From SZUA-76 sp945787585 (GTDB lineage Bacteria > Pseudomonadota > Gammaproteobacteria > SZUA-140): a stretch of DNA of 17,933 nt. Made by a program: the position numbers and the translations under genes. Shown in pieces: positions 1-6,657 of this stretch. The notes under the pieces were generated by a model. The model searched no databases and was not told the origin of the DNA. It saw nothing but the letters and a program-made list of their open reading frames with translations. The stretch is taken from contig CAMYIG010000034.1 of the NCBI GenBank assembly GCA_947258425.1, positions 1 to 17,933 of the forward strand, read 5' to 3'. Every line of letters begins with the position of its first letter. Positions within the stretch are counted from its first letter, which is position 1.

Positions 1-56
1 TACGAGGATACCTTCCATCAGAAGTATATGTTACTCCGATTGACTGCTCTTATTAG

Positions 57-191
57 ACAGACCTGCCGTTCGAGGCTAATAAGCTGAAGGTCAGCAACGT
101 CTATGGTGCAGTCGTTCGAGATTCTTGGACTGAAAGACAGCTCCTGGCCGAAAGTACCAGTTTGGTAATCGATGGCGAGCGCGTACTATCG
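57..191 (+). other. Coding-like remnant cut by the IS30 element
   Basis: One plus-strand frame is open from the TAG at 54-56 up to the left end of the insertion sequence and has protein-like composition (it includes the stretch SNVYGAVVRDSW and the stretch LVIDGERVLSIA). The same frame is also open before the TAG, back to the window edge, so the gene may already have been broken by a nonsense change. The frame runs on into the IS terminal repeat and stops inside the element. I do not recognise the protein family. It is most likely the 3' part of a decayed gene; chance openness of a stretch of about 45 codons cannot be excluded. Confidence 0.3.
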
Positions 192-220
192 ATTGCGGGT
201 TCAACCGGTCAACGCAACAC
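191..220 (+). repeat. IS30-family left terminal inverted repeat
   Basis: This 30-bp sequence begins GATTGCGGGTTCAACC and is the inverted copy of 1396-1425, differing only at its ninth base (G here, A in the other copy). The last codons and the TGA stop (201-203, minus strand) of the transposase lie inside it, so the repeat is both transposase target and coding sequence. Confidence 0.88.
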
Positions 221-1370
221 ATGCATTAAAACGTTCAGCCGGTGTTTCAAATTCTAATGTCTTACGCGGCCGCTCATTTAACCGGCGCGCCACAGCATTG
301 AGCCTTGCCTGAGAGTGTACCGATAAATCTGTTCCTTTGGGGAAATATTGTCTCAATAAACCATTGGTGTTCTCATTCGAACCACGTTGCCATGGGCTTT
401 GTGGATCACAAAAGTACACATCAATATCAGTTGCAAGAGTGAAACGTTGATGGTCTGCCATCTCCTTGCCTCTATCCCAGCTCAGTGACTTGTAAAGTTC
501 AGTCGGAAGTTTGTGGGCATGTTTAACCAAAGCGTTGATGACACTCTCCGTGTCCTTGCCCTTTAGCTTGACTAACATGACATAGCGGCTGTGTCGTTCA
601 ACTAAAGTGGCAATGTGACTGTTATTGGAACCTGAGATTAAATCGCCTTCCCAGTGACCCGGTACGGCACGGTCTTCAACCGAAGCAGGACGCTCGCTAA
701 TCGATACGGTATCCGTAATCCTGCCGTGATTATCTGTTTTCTGTGTGTGATGGCGTGAACGACGTATGCTTCGTGGGCGTCTCAAATGCTGTAATAGCGC
801 TTTTTTCAGGGCACCGCGTGCCTGGATGAAGAGACTTCGATAAATCGTTTCATGTGACACGTGAAGGTGCTCTGCGCCAGGGTAAGTACGCTTAAGCCAC
901 CCTGCAATCTGTTCGGGTGACCACGTTAATGTAAGTTTCGTCTCAACCAGTCGGCTTAAGGCCGGATGTGCCACAAGTTTACAGACCTTCGGGCGATGGG
1001 CGCGTTTCCAGGCCGCCTTATCTGCATGTGTGGCACGATAAGCATTATAGCCGCCATTACGTTTGATTTCACGACTAATGGTTGAGGGTGAACGCTTCAA
1101 TGTCGTCGCAATCTGTCTGAGTGATTGCATGGCGACAAGCCCTCTGGAGATCTCTTCACGATCTGAAAGACTCAGTGCGAGCCGTGCACGTTTTCGTGGG
1201 GCAGGCTTTATCCCGCCGGTCAGGGATAAAAGACCAAAGATAGACGACGAACTTCTATCAAAAGCTCTGCCAATCTCATTGAGTGAATCGCCACTCTTCC
1301 AACGTTCCCACATCTCAGATCTTTGTTCTGCGGTATAGTTTATTCGTGCCCGATAACCCATCTTCAACAC
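201..1370 (-). CDS. IS30-family transposase
   Basis: This is the DDE transposase that cuts and joins the ends of the surrounding insertion sequence. An N-terminal helix-turn-helix (about residues 12-50) is followed by a second one of the HTH_38 type (about 66-104, with SPSTISREIKRNGG). The C-terminal RNase-H-like core then carries the catalytic residues: D243 in HWEGDLISG, D299 in SLSWDRGKEM and E333 in SPWQRGSNENTNG. At 389 residues it is full length for the family and has no frameshift, so it is probably active. The first possible start is a GTG at 1368-1370. The ATG three codons later (1359-1361) has a good GGAG 8 nt upstream and is an equally likely true start. The stop codon lies in the left terminal repeat. 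Confidence 0.93.
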   Translation of the reverse strand: MLKMGYRARINYTAEQRSEMWERWKSGDSLNEIGRAFDRSSSSIFGLLSLTGGIKPAPRKRARLALSLSDREEISRGLVAMQSLRQIATTLKRSPSTISREIKRNGGYNAYRATHADKAAWKRAHRPKVCKLVAHPALSRLVETKLTLTWSPEQIAGWLKRTYPGAEHLHVSHETIYRSLFIQARGALKKALLQHLRRPRSIRRSRHHTQKTDNHGRITDTVSISERPASVEDRAVPGHWEGDLISGSNNSHIATLVERHSRYVMLVKLKGKDTESVINALVKHAHKLPTELYKSLSWDRGKEMADHQRFTLATDIDVYFCDPQSPWQRGSNENTNGLLRQYFPKGTDLSVHSQARLNAVARRLNERPRKTLEFETPAERFNACVALTG

Positions 1371-1395
1371 TCCATCTTTTTAATATAAGATTACA

Positions 1396-1425
1396 GTGTT
1401 GCGTTGACCGGTTGAATCCGCAATC
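1396..1425 (+). repeat. IS30-family right terminal inverted repeat
   Basis: This is the partner of the repeat at 191-220, reading GTGTTGCGTTGACCGG on the plus strand and matching 29 of 30 bases in inverted orientation. It lies 25 bp upstream of the transposase start, so any promoter of the transposase probably overlaps it. Confidence 0.88.
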
Positions 1426-1462
1426 CAAAGCTGACGTTTAGTTTTTACACTGAACCCAAAAT

Positions 1463-1477
1463 TCTGTTTTCAACAGA
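1463..1477 (-). terminator. Small hairpin after proB, weak terminator candidate
   Basis: A perfect 6-bp stem (TCTGTT, loop of three, AACAGA) lies 10 bp beyond the proB stop codon. On the minus strand it is followed by ATTTTGGG, which is only a poor T tract. It may be a weak intrinsic terminator; the short AT-rich stem could also be chance. Confidence 0.25.
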
Positions 1478-1486
1478 CAGCTAAAC

Positions 1487-2254
1487 TTACGAAGGGGTTG
1501 CAGAAAAAAGCGTTCCCTTTTTTTGTCGACCTTTAAGCAGAAAATCTTCGGCGGTGGACAGATCAAAACCGCTGCACAAAAACATTTTTCTCCCTTTACC
1601 AAGAAGATAATGAGCGGCTTTGAGTTTAGTTACAATACCGCCAGTGGCAAATTCGTGATTAGGGGTACATATCTCGCCTAATGCTCCTTCAGGAATAGAA
1701 GAGATGTGGCTAATGATTTTGGCATCATCGAATTGAGTGGGGTTTTTGTCATAATAGCCATCTATATCACTCAGTATCATCAACATATCTGAATTAGTGT
1801 GGTGTGCAACATGAGCAGAGAGCTGGTCATTGTCACCAAATACTTGCTCTGAAATCGTAGTAATATCGTTTTCGTTAACGATGGGCAGTATATCGTTCTC
1901 CAGCTGAGCATCGATAATCTGTTTAATGATATCGATATGGGTGATCGAATCAAAATCCTCTTCGGTGGTGAGAATCTGACTGATATCAATATCATAAATA
2001 TCAAATAATTTCTTATAGCCGCTCATCAATATTGGTTGCCCTACTGCCGCGAGCACTTTCTTGCCAATATTTATTTTACGATCCAGTCTCAAGGCTGTAT
2101 AGCCTGCGGCAACAGCCCCGGACGATACTAAAATCACTTCATATTTTTTTTGTAACTTGGCGATAAGCGAAACCAGATTAAGCATGCGCTCCTGAGCGAT
2201 CGCATTATTTTCTGTTAAGACACTGCTACCGACTTTCAACGTGATACGCTGCAC
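1487..2254 (-). CDS. proB: Glutamate 5-kinase, short form without PUA domain
   Basis: ProB phosphorylates L-glutamate with ATP, the first step of proline synthesis. This protein shows the amino-acid-kinase fold throughout: KVGSSVLT (7-14), SSGAVAAG (44-51), VNENDIT (126-132), FGDNDQLSAHVA (139-150), SDIDGYYDKNP (162-172) and FATGGIVTKLKAA (202-214). At 255 residues it has only the kinase domain; the usual gammaproteobacterial enzyme is about 367 residues with a C-terminal PUA domain. The start is a GTG at 2252-2254 preceded by AGAGGA at a 6-nt spacing. Sampled 60-base lines are 28-43 percent GC, clearly below the sugar-transferase and hrpA genes. Its motif wording resembles short ProB proteins of Campylobacterota as I remember them. 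No proA lies beside it. Transfer from a distant donor is my inference. Confidence 0.93.
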   Translation of the reverse strand: MQRITLKVGSSVLTENNAIAQERMLNLVSLIAKLQKKYEVILVSSGAVAAGYTALRLDRKINIGKKVLAAVGQPILMSGYKKLFDIYDIDISQILTTEEDFDSITHIDIIKQIIDAQLENDILPIVNENDITTISEQVFGDNDQLSAHVAHHTNSDMLMILSDIDGYYDKNPTQFDDAKIISHISSIPEGALGEICTPNHEFATGGIVTKLKAAHYLLGKGRKMFLCSGFDLSTAEDFLLKGRQKKGTLFSATPS

Positions 2255-2374
2255 TTCAATTCCTCTGTGTTAAATTCAGGTGGTATTTTAACATGCAACT
2301 GTTGCCGTGCTACGCGGTTTCAATTCATTAGCGCATCGGACGGCGCCAGATCAGGGAGTTCTGCTGCCAAACGG

Positions 2375-3322
2375 CTACTCTTCTCCTTTTATCCAACCGA
2401 TCTCCCATGCTGTCAACGGCCCGATGATCGCCTCATTTAGCCCTCTGGGTATTTCTGAGCGCACCTGATCCAGCGGCACACGTCCGCCCATCACCTCTGC
2501 ATAACGTTGTGGGTAGAGCGGTTCTTTTTCCGGCTCTGCGTAGCCCTCTGGAAAAATCGGCTGATTGTTTTGAAATGAGTATTTATCCGTTGCGCCTAAT
2601 GTGTGCAACATCTCATGTGTGATGACAAAATTATTCGATTGCGCCGTTTTAGTATGAGAGAACGCATGCACGATACTCAACATACCTTTTTCTATGCCGG
2701 TTGAATGCGGCAATCGTTTATGTACTTTCGGATCATAGTACAACGTAAAAATCCGGATATCAGGTTTAGGGCCGTTATAGGTATCCACTGTAAATGCCCA
2801 GTAACGAAAGCTCAGGCTCCATATAATGGTATCCAGTACGCTATGCTCGGTGGGTGGCAGCGGCGGGATTTCTCCAATTTCTGGCCCCATACGGACATCT
2901 AATGGATCACTGATCGCAATGCCGTAACGCGCTGCCTCGCGTCGCATAAACTGGTTAATCTCTGAAAAATCGCCTTCGTTCAGTGTTGCAATATAATCAG
3001 AAGATTCACTGCTTTGATCGCCATTGATCGGATAGATCACCACCCGCAGTGGCTGATCCCAGTCGGAGGTGTTTACTTTCATAAAGAACTGATCAAGCGC
3101 AACAAACAATAAAATCAGTAACAGGATCGCAACGCGAATATCTTTGAAAGTGGTGCCTTTTGGTTTATCCGACGGCGGCTCCACCACGGCTGTCGTCAAC
3201 ACTTCTTTGGGCTGTTTTACTTCAGGCTTGAATTTCTGGTAGGCGATACCACACTTCGGGCACTGCCAGTCGGGCACTGCTTCGACTTCACGTCGCGTAT
3301 ACTGACATTTGGGACACTGCAT
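2375..3322 (-). CDS. Membrane protein with N-terminal zinc ribbon and metzincin-like protease domain
   Basis: I do not recognise a named family. Numbering from the ATG at 3320-3322 (315 residues), four cysteines in two CPKC pairs (C3, C6, C21, C24) form a zinc ribbon. One hydrophobic helix follows at about 64-80, then a large C-terminal domain that would lie in the periplasm. That domain contains ITHEMLHTLGATDKY: HExxH at 236-240, G243 and D246 give the metzincin-type zinc site HExxHxxGxxD, with Asp as third ligand as in snapalysin. A methionine in AEVMGG (about M278) could be the Met-turn. A GTG at 3362-3364 would add 14 residues, but the ATG has AGAGAA upstream and starts right at the ribbon. 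The gene lies between DUF1820 and proB on the same strand with gaps of about 120-135 bp. Peptidase activity is inferred; substrate unknown. Confidence 0.75.
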   Translation of the reverse strand: MQCPKCQYTRREVEAVPDWQCPKCGIAYQKFKPEVKQPKEVLTTAVVEPPSDKPKGTTFKDIRVAILLLILLFVALDQFFMKVNTSDWDQPLRVVIYPINGDQSSESSDYIATLNEGDFSEINQFMRREAARYGIAISDPLDVRMGPEIGEIPPLPPTEHSVLDTIIWSLSFRYWAFTVDTYNGPKPDIRIFTLYYDPKVHKRLPHSTGIEKGMLSIVHAFSHTKTAQSNNFVITHEMLHTLGATDKYSFQNNQPIFPEGYAEPEKEPLYPQRYAEVMGGRVPLDQVRSEIPRGLNEAIIGPLTAWEIGWIKGEE

Positions 3323-3456
3323 AATACCGTTCTCTGATCCATTCAATACATTCCGCACACCCACGTGCCGTGATGTGACCCTGTAGTGAATATCGACAAT
3401 CAGACAGCAATATTAAATGAAACACACTCTATCGCGGTAGCGCCCCGTCGATACCA

Positions 3457-3792
3457 TTATTTATCATTTCTCGGCGTGTAGACCGGCCCCGGAAATTGTG
3501 CCACATTGCCGCTTTTTCCCGTCAATTCGGTAATCTTTCCAGCCCCCTCTTTGACAACCTCATCTATCCGCACGATTGAATGCATGGGAATAAAGCTTCT
3601 TTTAACATCGGCAAATTCAGTTTTGAGCCGTTCTTCACTCGGATCGACCACCACGGCACTGTTTTCACCAAAAATCAGTTCTTCAATCTCAACAAAGCCG
3701 TAGAGCTCGCCCTGATAGATCTCACGCGCATACAGCTCGTAGAGCTTGCCTTCGTTGTGAAAGATCACTTTGTAGATACTTTTACTGCTCAT
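3457..3792 (-). CDS. DUF1820 family protein
   Basis: This is a small soluble protein of 111 residues with no signal peptide or membrane segment. Its core matches what I know of DUF1820, a family of about 100 residues found mainly in Gammaproteobacteria: IYKVIFHNEGKLYELYAR near the N terminus, LYGFVEIEELIFGE, then VVVDPSEERLKTEF and RSFIPMHSIVRIDEV. No biochemical function is established for the family. The C-terminal 20 or so residues (from about GKSGNV) look flexible. The gene starts with ATG at 3790-3792 with only a distant AAGGA upstream. It is transcribed away from the DUF455 gene across a 172-bp gap and could be read with the zinc-ribbon protein gene that follows after about 134 bp. Confidence 0.88.
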   Translation of the reverse strand: MSSKSIYKVIFHNEGKLYELYAREIYQGELYGFVEIEELIFGENSAVVVDPSEERLKTEFADVKRSFIPMHSIVRIDEVVKEGAGKITELTGKSGNVAQFPGPVYTPRNDK

Positions 3793-3964
3793 TATTATGT
3801 ACTAATCCTTCCGCAAGCGGCTTATTGGACGGCAGAGGATATCAGCCTATTTTTACGATTAATAGCTCTATATTCCTGCCCTGTTGTTTATCCTCTCAGT
3901 GGCGAGATCGTGTTAATCTGCGCACTGTCACTATCATAAAATTCAACAGATACTCACCCTGACT

Positions 3965-4774
3965 ATGCCCTTGCCAACCGATATCTTCAGTGCTGCCAAA
4001 CAGTGTGTGCTCGCCTGTGATATTGATGAAAAACTGCGCCTAACGAGAGAAACAGCGCAACAGTGGCACAATGATGCCTACACGCTCTCGTCAAATAAGC
4101 CGCCCATACCGATCAAAGAGGCCGGGCGACCACTGAAGCCGCCGCTGGTAAGCCCCGCAAAAGTACCGCGACGCAGCCTTGGCAGTGAGTCTGGGCGCGC
4201 TGCGTTGATCCACGCCATCACCCACATCGAATTCAATGCGATCAATCTTGCGTGGGATGCCGTCTATCGCTTTCGTGGCCTGCCCAGGCAGTATTACAGC
4301 GACTGGATAAGTGTCGCCGTCGAAGAGGCGTATCATTTCGAACTGCTTTCGCAAAGACTGCAAAGTCTCGGCTACCAATACGGTGATTTCCCTGCGCACG
4401 ACGGTTTATGGGCGATGGCACACAAAACCGCCGATGACCCGATGGTACGCATGGCGCTGGTGCCACGCGTACTAGAGGCACGTGGGCTTGATGTTACGCC
4501 CGGCATGATCATGCGGCTGAAAAGCGTGGGCGATGATGAGACCGTCGCCATTTTAGAGATTATCCTGCGCGATGAAATTGGCCATGTCGAGATCGGCTCC
4601 CGCTGGTTCAAATATTTTTGTGATGAGCGTGGGCTCAATATGGCACACACCTTTCATCGACTCATTGACGAGTATTATATCGGCGAGCTGCGCGGGCCAT
4701 TTGCTTACGAACTCCGTCGGCAGGCGGGCTTCAGTGCTAAGGAATTAGAAATGCTCGAGAAACGAGTCATTTAA
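3965..4774 (+). CDS. DUF455 family ferritin-like protein
   Basis: This 269-residue protein belongs to the DUF455 branch of the ferritin-like superfamily, four-helix bundles that usually bind a di-iron centre. Likely metal ligands are visible: E89 in ITHIEFNA, E120/E121 and H124 in AVEEAYHFELL, E171 in VLEARGLD, and D203/E204 and H207 in LRDEIGHVEIG. The paired ExxH motifs fit an oxidase or hydroxylase-like di-iron site, but the reaction and substrate of DUF455 proteins are not known to me. An N-terminal extension of about 75 residues, rich in Pro and Lys, precedes the bundle. There is no membrane segment. The ATG at 3965 has no clear ribosome binding site. No partner gene lies downstream; an AT-rich gap of 305 bp follows. 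Confidence 0.88.
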   Translation: MPLPTDIFSAAKQCVLACDIDEKLRLTRETAQQWHNDAYTLSSNKPPIPIKEAGRPLKPPLVSPAKVPRRSLGSESGRAALIHAITHIEFNAINLAWDAVYRFRGLPRQYYSDWISVAVEEAYHFELLSQRLQSLGYQYGDFPAHDGLWAMAHKTADDPMVRMALVPRVLEARGLDVTPGMIMRLKSVGDDETVAILEIILRDEIGHVEIGSRWFKYFCDERGLNMAHTFHRLIDEYYIGELRGPFAYELRRQAGFSAKELEMLEKRVI

Positions 4775-5079
4775 ATATTTTGTATATTATAATCAGCTAC
4801 TTAGGACTTTAAAAAGTTTAGTGTTTAAAATATTTACAACCCCATGTACTCTCCTATCCTATTGATCTATATATCTTACTCAATAATAGATGACACACAA
4901 AACTCTCATTTGCTGAATAATTTCAAACTATTTGAGAAGGTAACTGTCAGTATTTTTTACATTCACAAACACTCATAGAGGGCCAGAAATAACTATCTTA
5001 TTGTTATTTATAGAGTATTAATAAGTGGCATAAGAATTGTGTTATTTTTAGCGTAACGAATTTACTATGAGTCATTCAA
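4775..5079. other. AT-rich intergenic region upstream of the PEP-CTERM gene
   Basis: There is no credible gene in these 305 bp. The stretch is strikingly AT-rich compared with its surroundings. It holds a sigma-54-like promoter (5026-5040). Further upstream are two related sequences, CACAAAACTCTCAT (4896-4909) and CACAAACACTCAT (4964-4976), and a small palindrome of TCAAA and TTTGA arms at 4923-4935. These could be activator sites for that promoter. No clear terminator is seen after the DUF455 gene. Confidence 0.5.
5026..5040 (+). promoter_or_regulatory. Sigma-54 (-24/-12) promoter candidate
   Basis: TGGCA at 5026-5030 and TTG at 5037-5039 lie at the exact spacing of the sigma-54 consensus (TGGCAC-N5-TTGC). 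The GC of the -12 box is GT here, the main departure. The site is about 40 bp before the ATG of the PEP-CTERM gene, in a long regulatory region. Many PEP-CTERM genes are known to be controlled by RpoN with the PrsK/PrsR pair, which makes the match more believable. Confidence 0.45.
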
Positions 5080-5626
5080 ATGAAAAACATATATAAAACA
5101 ATTTGTATTGTATTCGGCTTAATCACCACAGCACCTGTGTATGCCATTCCGCTCTTAACAGTGGGAAGCCTGGATACCCAGATCGCCAATACTGGTAATA
5201 CCGAGCCTACGAATAGTGGGGACGCAGTAGAAGAAGCGTGGGTCGAGAGCCTGCTGGGTTTTGATGTTAGCTATGTCACGCGCACTAATAGTAATAATGC
5301 AGTCGCAATCGATGGACACACCAATACGTATGCACAACAGCTTGTCGGTACCCCTGATTATTTCCTAATCAAGATCGGTACTGGTGGTAATAAGCGCGCT
5401 AAGCCATATCCTGTTTGAAAATAATGACAAGCTCACTTATGCGGCCTTTACTCTTAGCGACCTCGGATTGAGCGGTAGTGGCAATCAAACAATTGGGCGA
5501 CTCAGCCATATCTCTGAATTTAACAGTAGTAACATTAGTGTGCCGGAACCAGCTACGTTAGCACTATTAATCAGTGGATTAGCCTTGATTAGTTGGTCAG
5601 CTCGTCGCAGACAGGACCATACATAA
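5080..5626 (+). pseudogene. PEP-CTERM sorting-domain protein, frameshifted
   Basis: PEP-CTERM proteins are secreted, then recognised by an exosortase at their C-terminal signal, and are tied to extracellular polysaccharide and floc formation. The first frame (5080-5418) begins with a signal peptide ending around TTAPVYA and continues through GSLDTQIAN and DYFLIKIGTGGN. The matching continuation, ILFENNDKLTYAAFTLSDLG and onward, is in the next frame, ending at 5626 with VPEPATLALLISGLAL and a basic WSARRR tail: a complete PEP motif, helix and arginine cluster. The shift is +1 (one extra base or two lost) at about 5370-5400, around GGTGGTAATAAGCGCG. Without it the protein would be about 181 residues. 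A sequencing error, a recent mutation or a programmed shift are all possible. The ATG at 5080 lacks a strong ribosome binding site. Confidence 0.82.
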
Positions 5627-5650
5627 CAATCAATTAAGCTATCTACTCAC

Positions 5651-5691
5651 AAAAAAGGCGCCACTTCTTCTTATGAGGTGGCGCCTTTTTT
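5651..5691. terminator. Strong bidirectional intrinsic terminator
   Basis: A perfect 14-bp stem runs from AAAAAAGGCGCCAC (5651-5664) to GTGGCGCCTTTTTT (5678-5691) around a 13-base loop. The GC core is flanked by A and T runs, so it works in both directions. It lies between the PEP-CTERM gene (plus) and the S51 hydrolase gene (minus), which converge here, and probably ends both transcripts. Confidence 0.92.
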
Positions 5692-5748
5692 TATTAAAAA
5701 TTTACTCTGAGCTAGAAATAACTATCCCCACAGGTAAAACATTTCATA

Positions 5749-6411
5749 TCAGGCCACTTCCTGTGACTGTTCACTCATGGCCATCAGCCACTCAGGTGAA
5801 CCTGTTGAAAAGATAATCTCGTCATCATCAACCACCACGCCCGCGCCATCCTGGAGTACCAGCACCGGTCTGTTTGAAACTTTTGCCAACGATTGCAACT
5901 CTTCCAATTCCGCCATCGCATGAGATGATGTGGGCTCATGGTGCGGACTGACATGAAAAGGCAGCCGCCCCATTGCGCTAAAATCGGTCACACCAATACT
6001 ATTTTCATCCGGACAGGTGGTGGGAACAGCGGCGGTGGCGATATCTGCAGAGAGGATAATCGAACCGGCCGATTCAGCCACAATAATGCCCCCGACGGCT
6101 TCAAATGCCGCTAACAGCGAAAATAGTTCGATCTCCCGCGCATAAGCAAGAAACTGATAGGTATTGCCGCCAGAGAGATATACCGCATCGGAGGTAAAAA
6201 TTTCATCACGTAATTGCTGTTTATTTCGGTAGGCCTTTTGACTTAACGCGCGCGCATTAAAGCCGCTACCATTAAAATAGTCTCTCGCTTCACGCCCGGC
6301 CCAATGCTCTTCCGGGGCATAGGGAATAGTAAGCAGTCGATGTGATGCCCCAAGCTCATAATGCAAACGACGGTCAAGTACCGGCACCTCCCCGCTATAT
6401 ATAAAAATCAC
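5749..6411 (-). CDS. Peptidase S51 family (peptidase E-like) hydrolase
   Basis: The fold is that of the class I glutamine amidotransferase-like S51 family, whose best-known member, PepE, cleaves Asp-Xaa dipeptides in the cytoplasm. The nucleophile elbow is AESAGSII with Ser114. A conserved YLSGGNTYQFL (78-88) precedes it, and HVSPHHEP (153-160) supplies the candidate catalytic His157/His158. LQDGAGVVVDDDE near 187-198 lies where PepE has its acidic residue. At 220 residues the length is normal for the family. No signal peptide is present. The start is a GTG at 6409-6411 with AAGAGA just upstream. The gene stands alone: it converges on the terminator at 5651-5691 and is separated by about 250 bp from the glycosyltransferase operon. 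The true substrate may differ from that of PepE. Confidence 0.83.
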   Translation of the reverse strand: MIFIYSGEVPVLDRRLHYELGASHRLLTIPYAPEEHWAGREARDYFNGSGFNARALSQKAYRNKQQLRDEIFTSDAVYLSGGNTYQFLAYAREIELFSLLAAFEAVGGIIVAESAGSIILSADIATAAVPTTCPDENSIGVTDFSAMGRLPFHVSPHHEPTSSHAMAELEELQSLAKVSNRPVLVLQDGAGVVVDDDEIIFSTGSPEWLMAMSEQSQEVA

Positions 6412-6657
6412 TATAATATCTCTTAGCTGCGAAAGAGCATTATAGCGGTGAGCGCCCAGAATAACGCGTTCTACTAAACGGATATTAGCTATTGATTACA
6501 GATAGTTAGCATTCAATAAATAATTAAATGACAGCATTAGCCCACTTGACAAATACAGCTCGCAGTCGTAGATACGAGAGATAAAAAGAGGGCAGTTAAA
6601 GTCCAAACTTGAATGCTATAACGGAACACTGAAAAAAAGATCACGCTGTTTTACAAA
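6412..6657. other. Intergenic region after the glycan operon
   Basis: No gene is seen in these 246 bp. On the plus strand there is a perfect TTGACA (6546-6551) with only a poor -10 (TAGATA at 6569-6574) 17 bp later; it would point antisense into the last glycosyltransferase gene. On the minus strand the S51 gene must have its promoter here. No GC-rich hairpin with a T tract ends the glycan operon; only a T run at about 6634-6640 (minus strand) is visible. Confidence 0.35.

Larger units (their letters stand above)
191..1425 (-). mobile_element. Complete IS30-family insertion sequence, about 1.2 kb
   Basis: The element is bounded by 30-bp inverted repeats (191-220 and 1396-1425) that match at 29 of 30 positions. 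Between them lies one intact transposase gene on the minus strand, and nothing else. Length and single-gene layout fit IS30. IS30 elements usually leave a 2-3 bp target duplication; the bases just outside (ATC on the left, CAA on the right) do not match, so either the exact end differs by a base or two or the flanks have since changed. The element sits 61 bp past the stop codon of proB and interrupts a coding-like stretch on its other side. Confidence 0.9.

Noticed and set aside
1063..1338. Plus-strand open frame inside the IS30 element
   Set aside because: It is the reverse of the transposase N-terminal region; the protein shows no family features and the opposite strand encodes a complete, recognised transposase.
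191..1425. A 2-3 bp target-site duplication around the IS30 element
   Set aside because: I tried ends shifted by one to three bases; none gives matching flanks.
3580..3939. Plus-strand open frame of 119 codons overlapping the DUF1820 gene
   Set aside because: It is mostly antisense to the recognised DUF1820 coding sequence, and its remaining part runs through the divergent intergenic region without a credible start signal.
4776..4830. Intrinsic terminator after the DUF455 gene
   Set aside because: Only AT-only short palindromes are present, such as CTTTAAAAAG; there is no GC-rich stem with a T tract.
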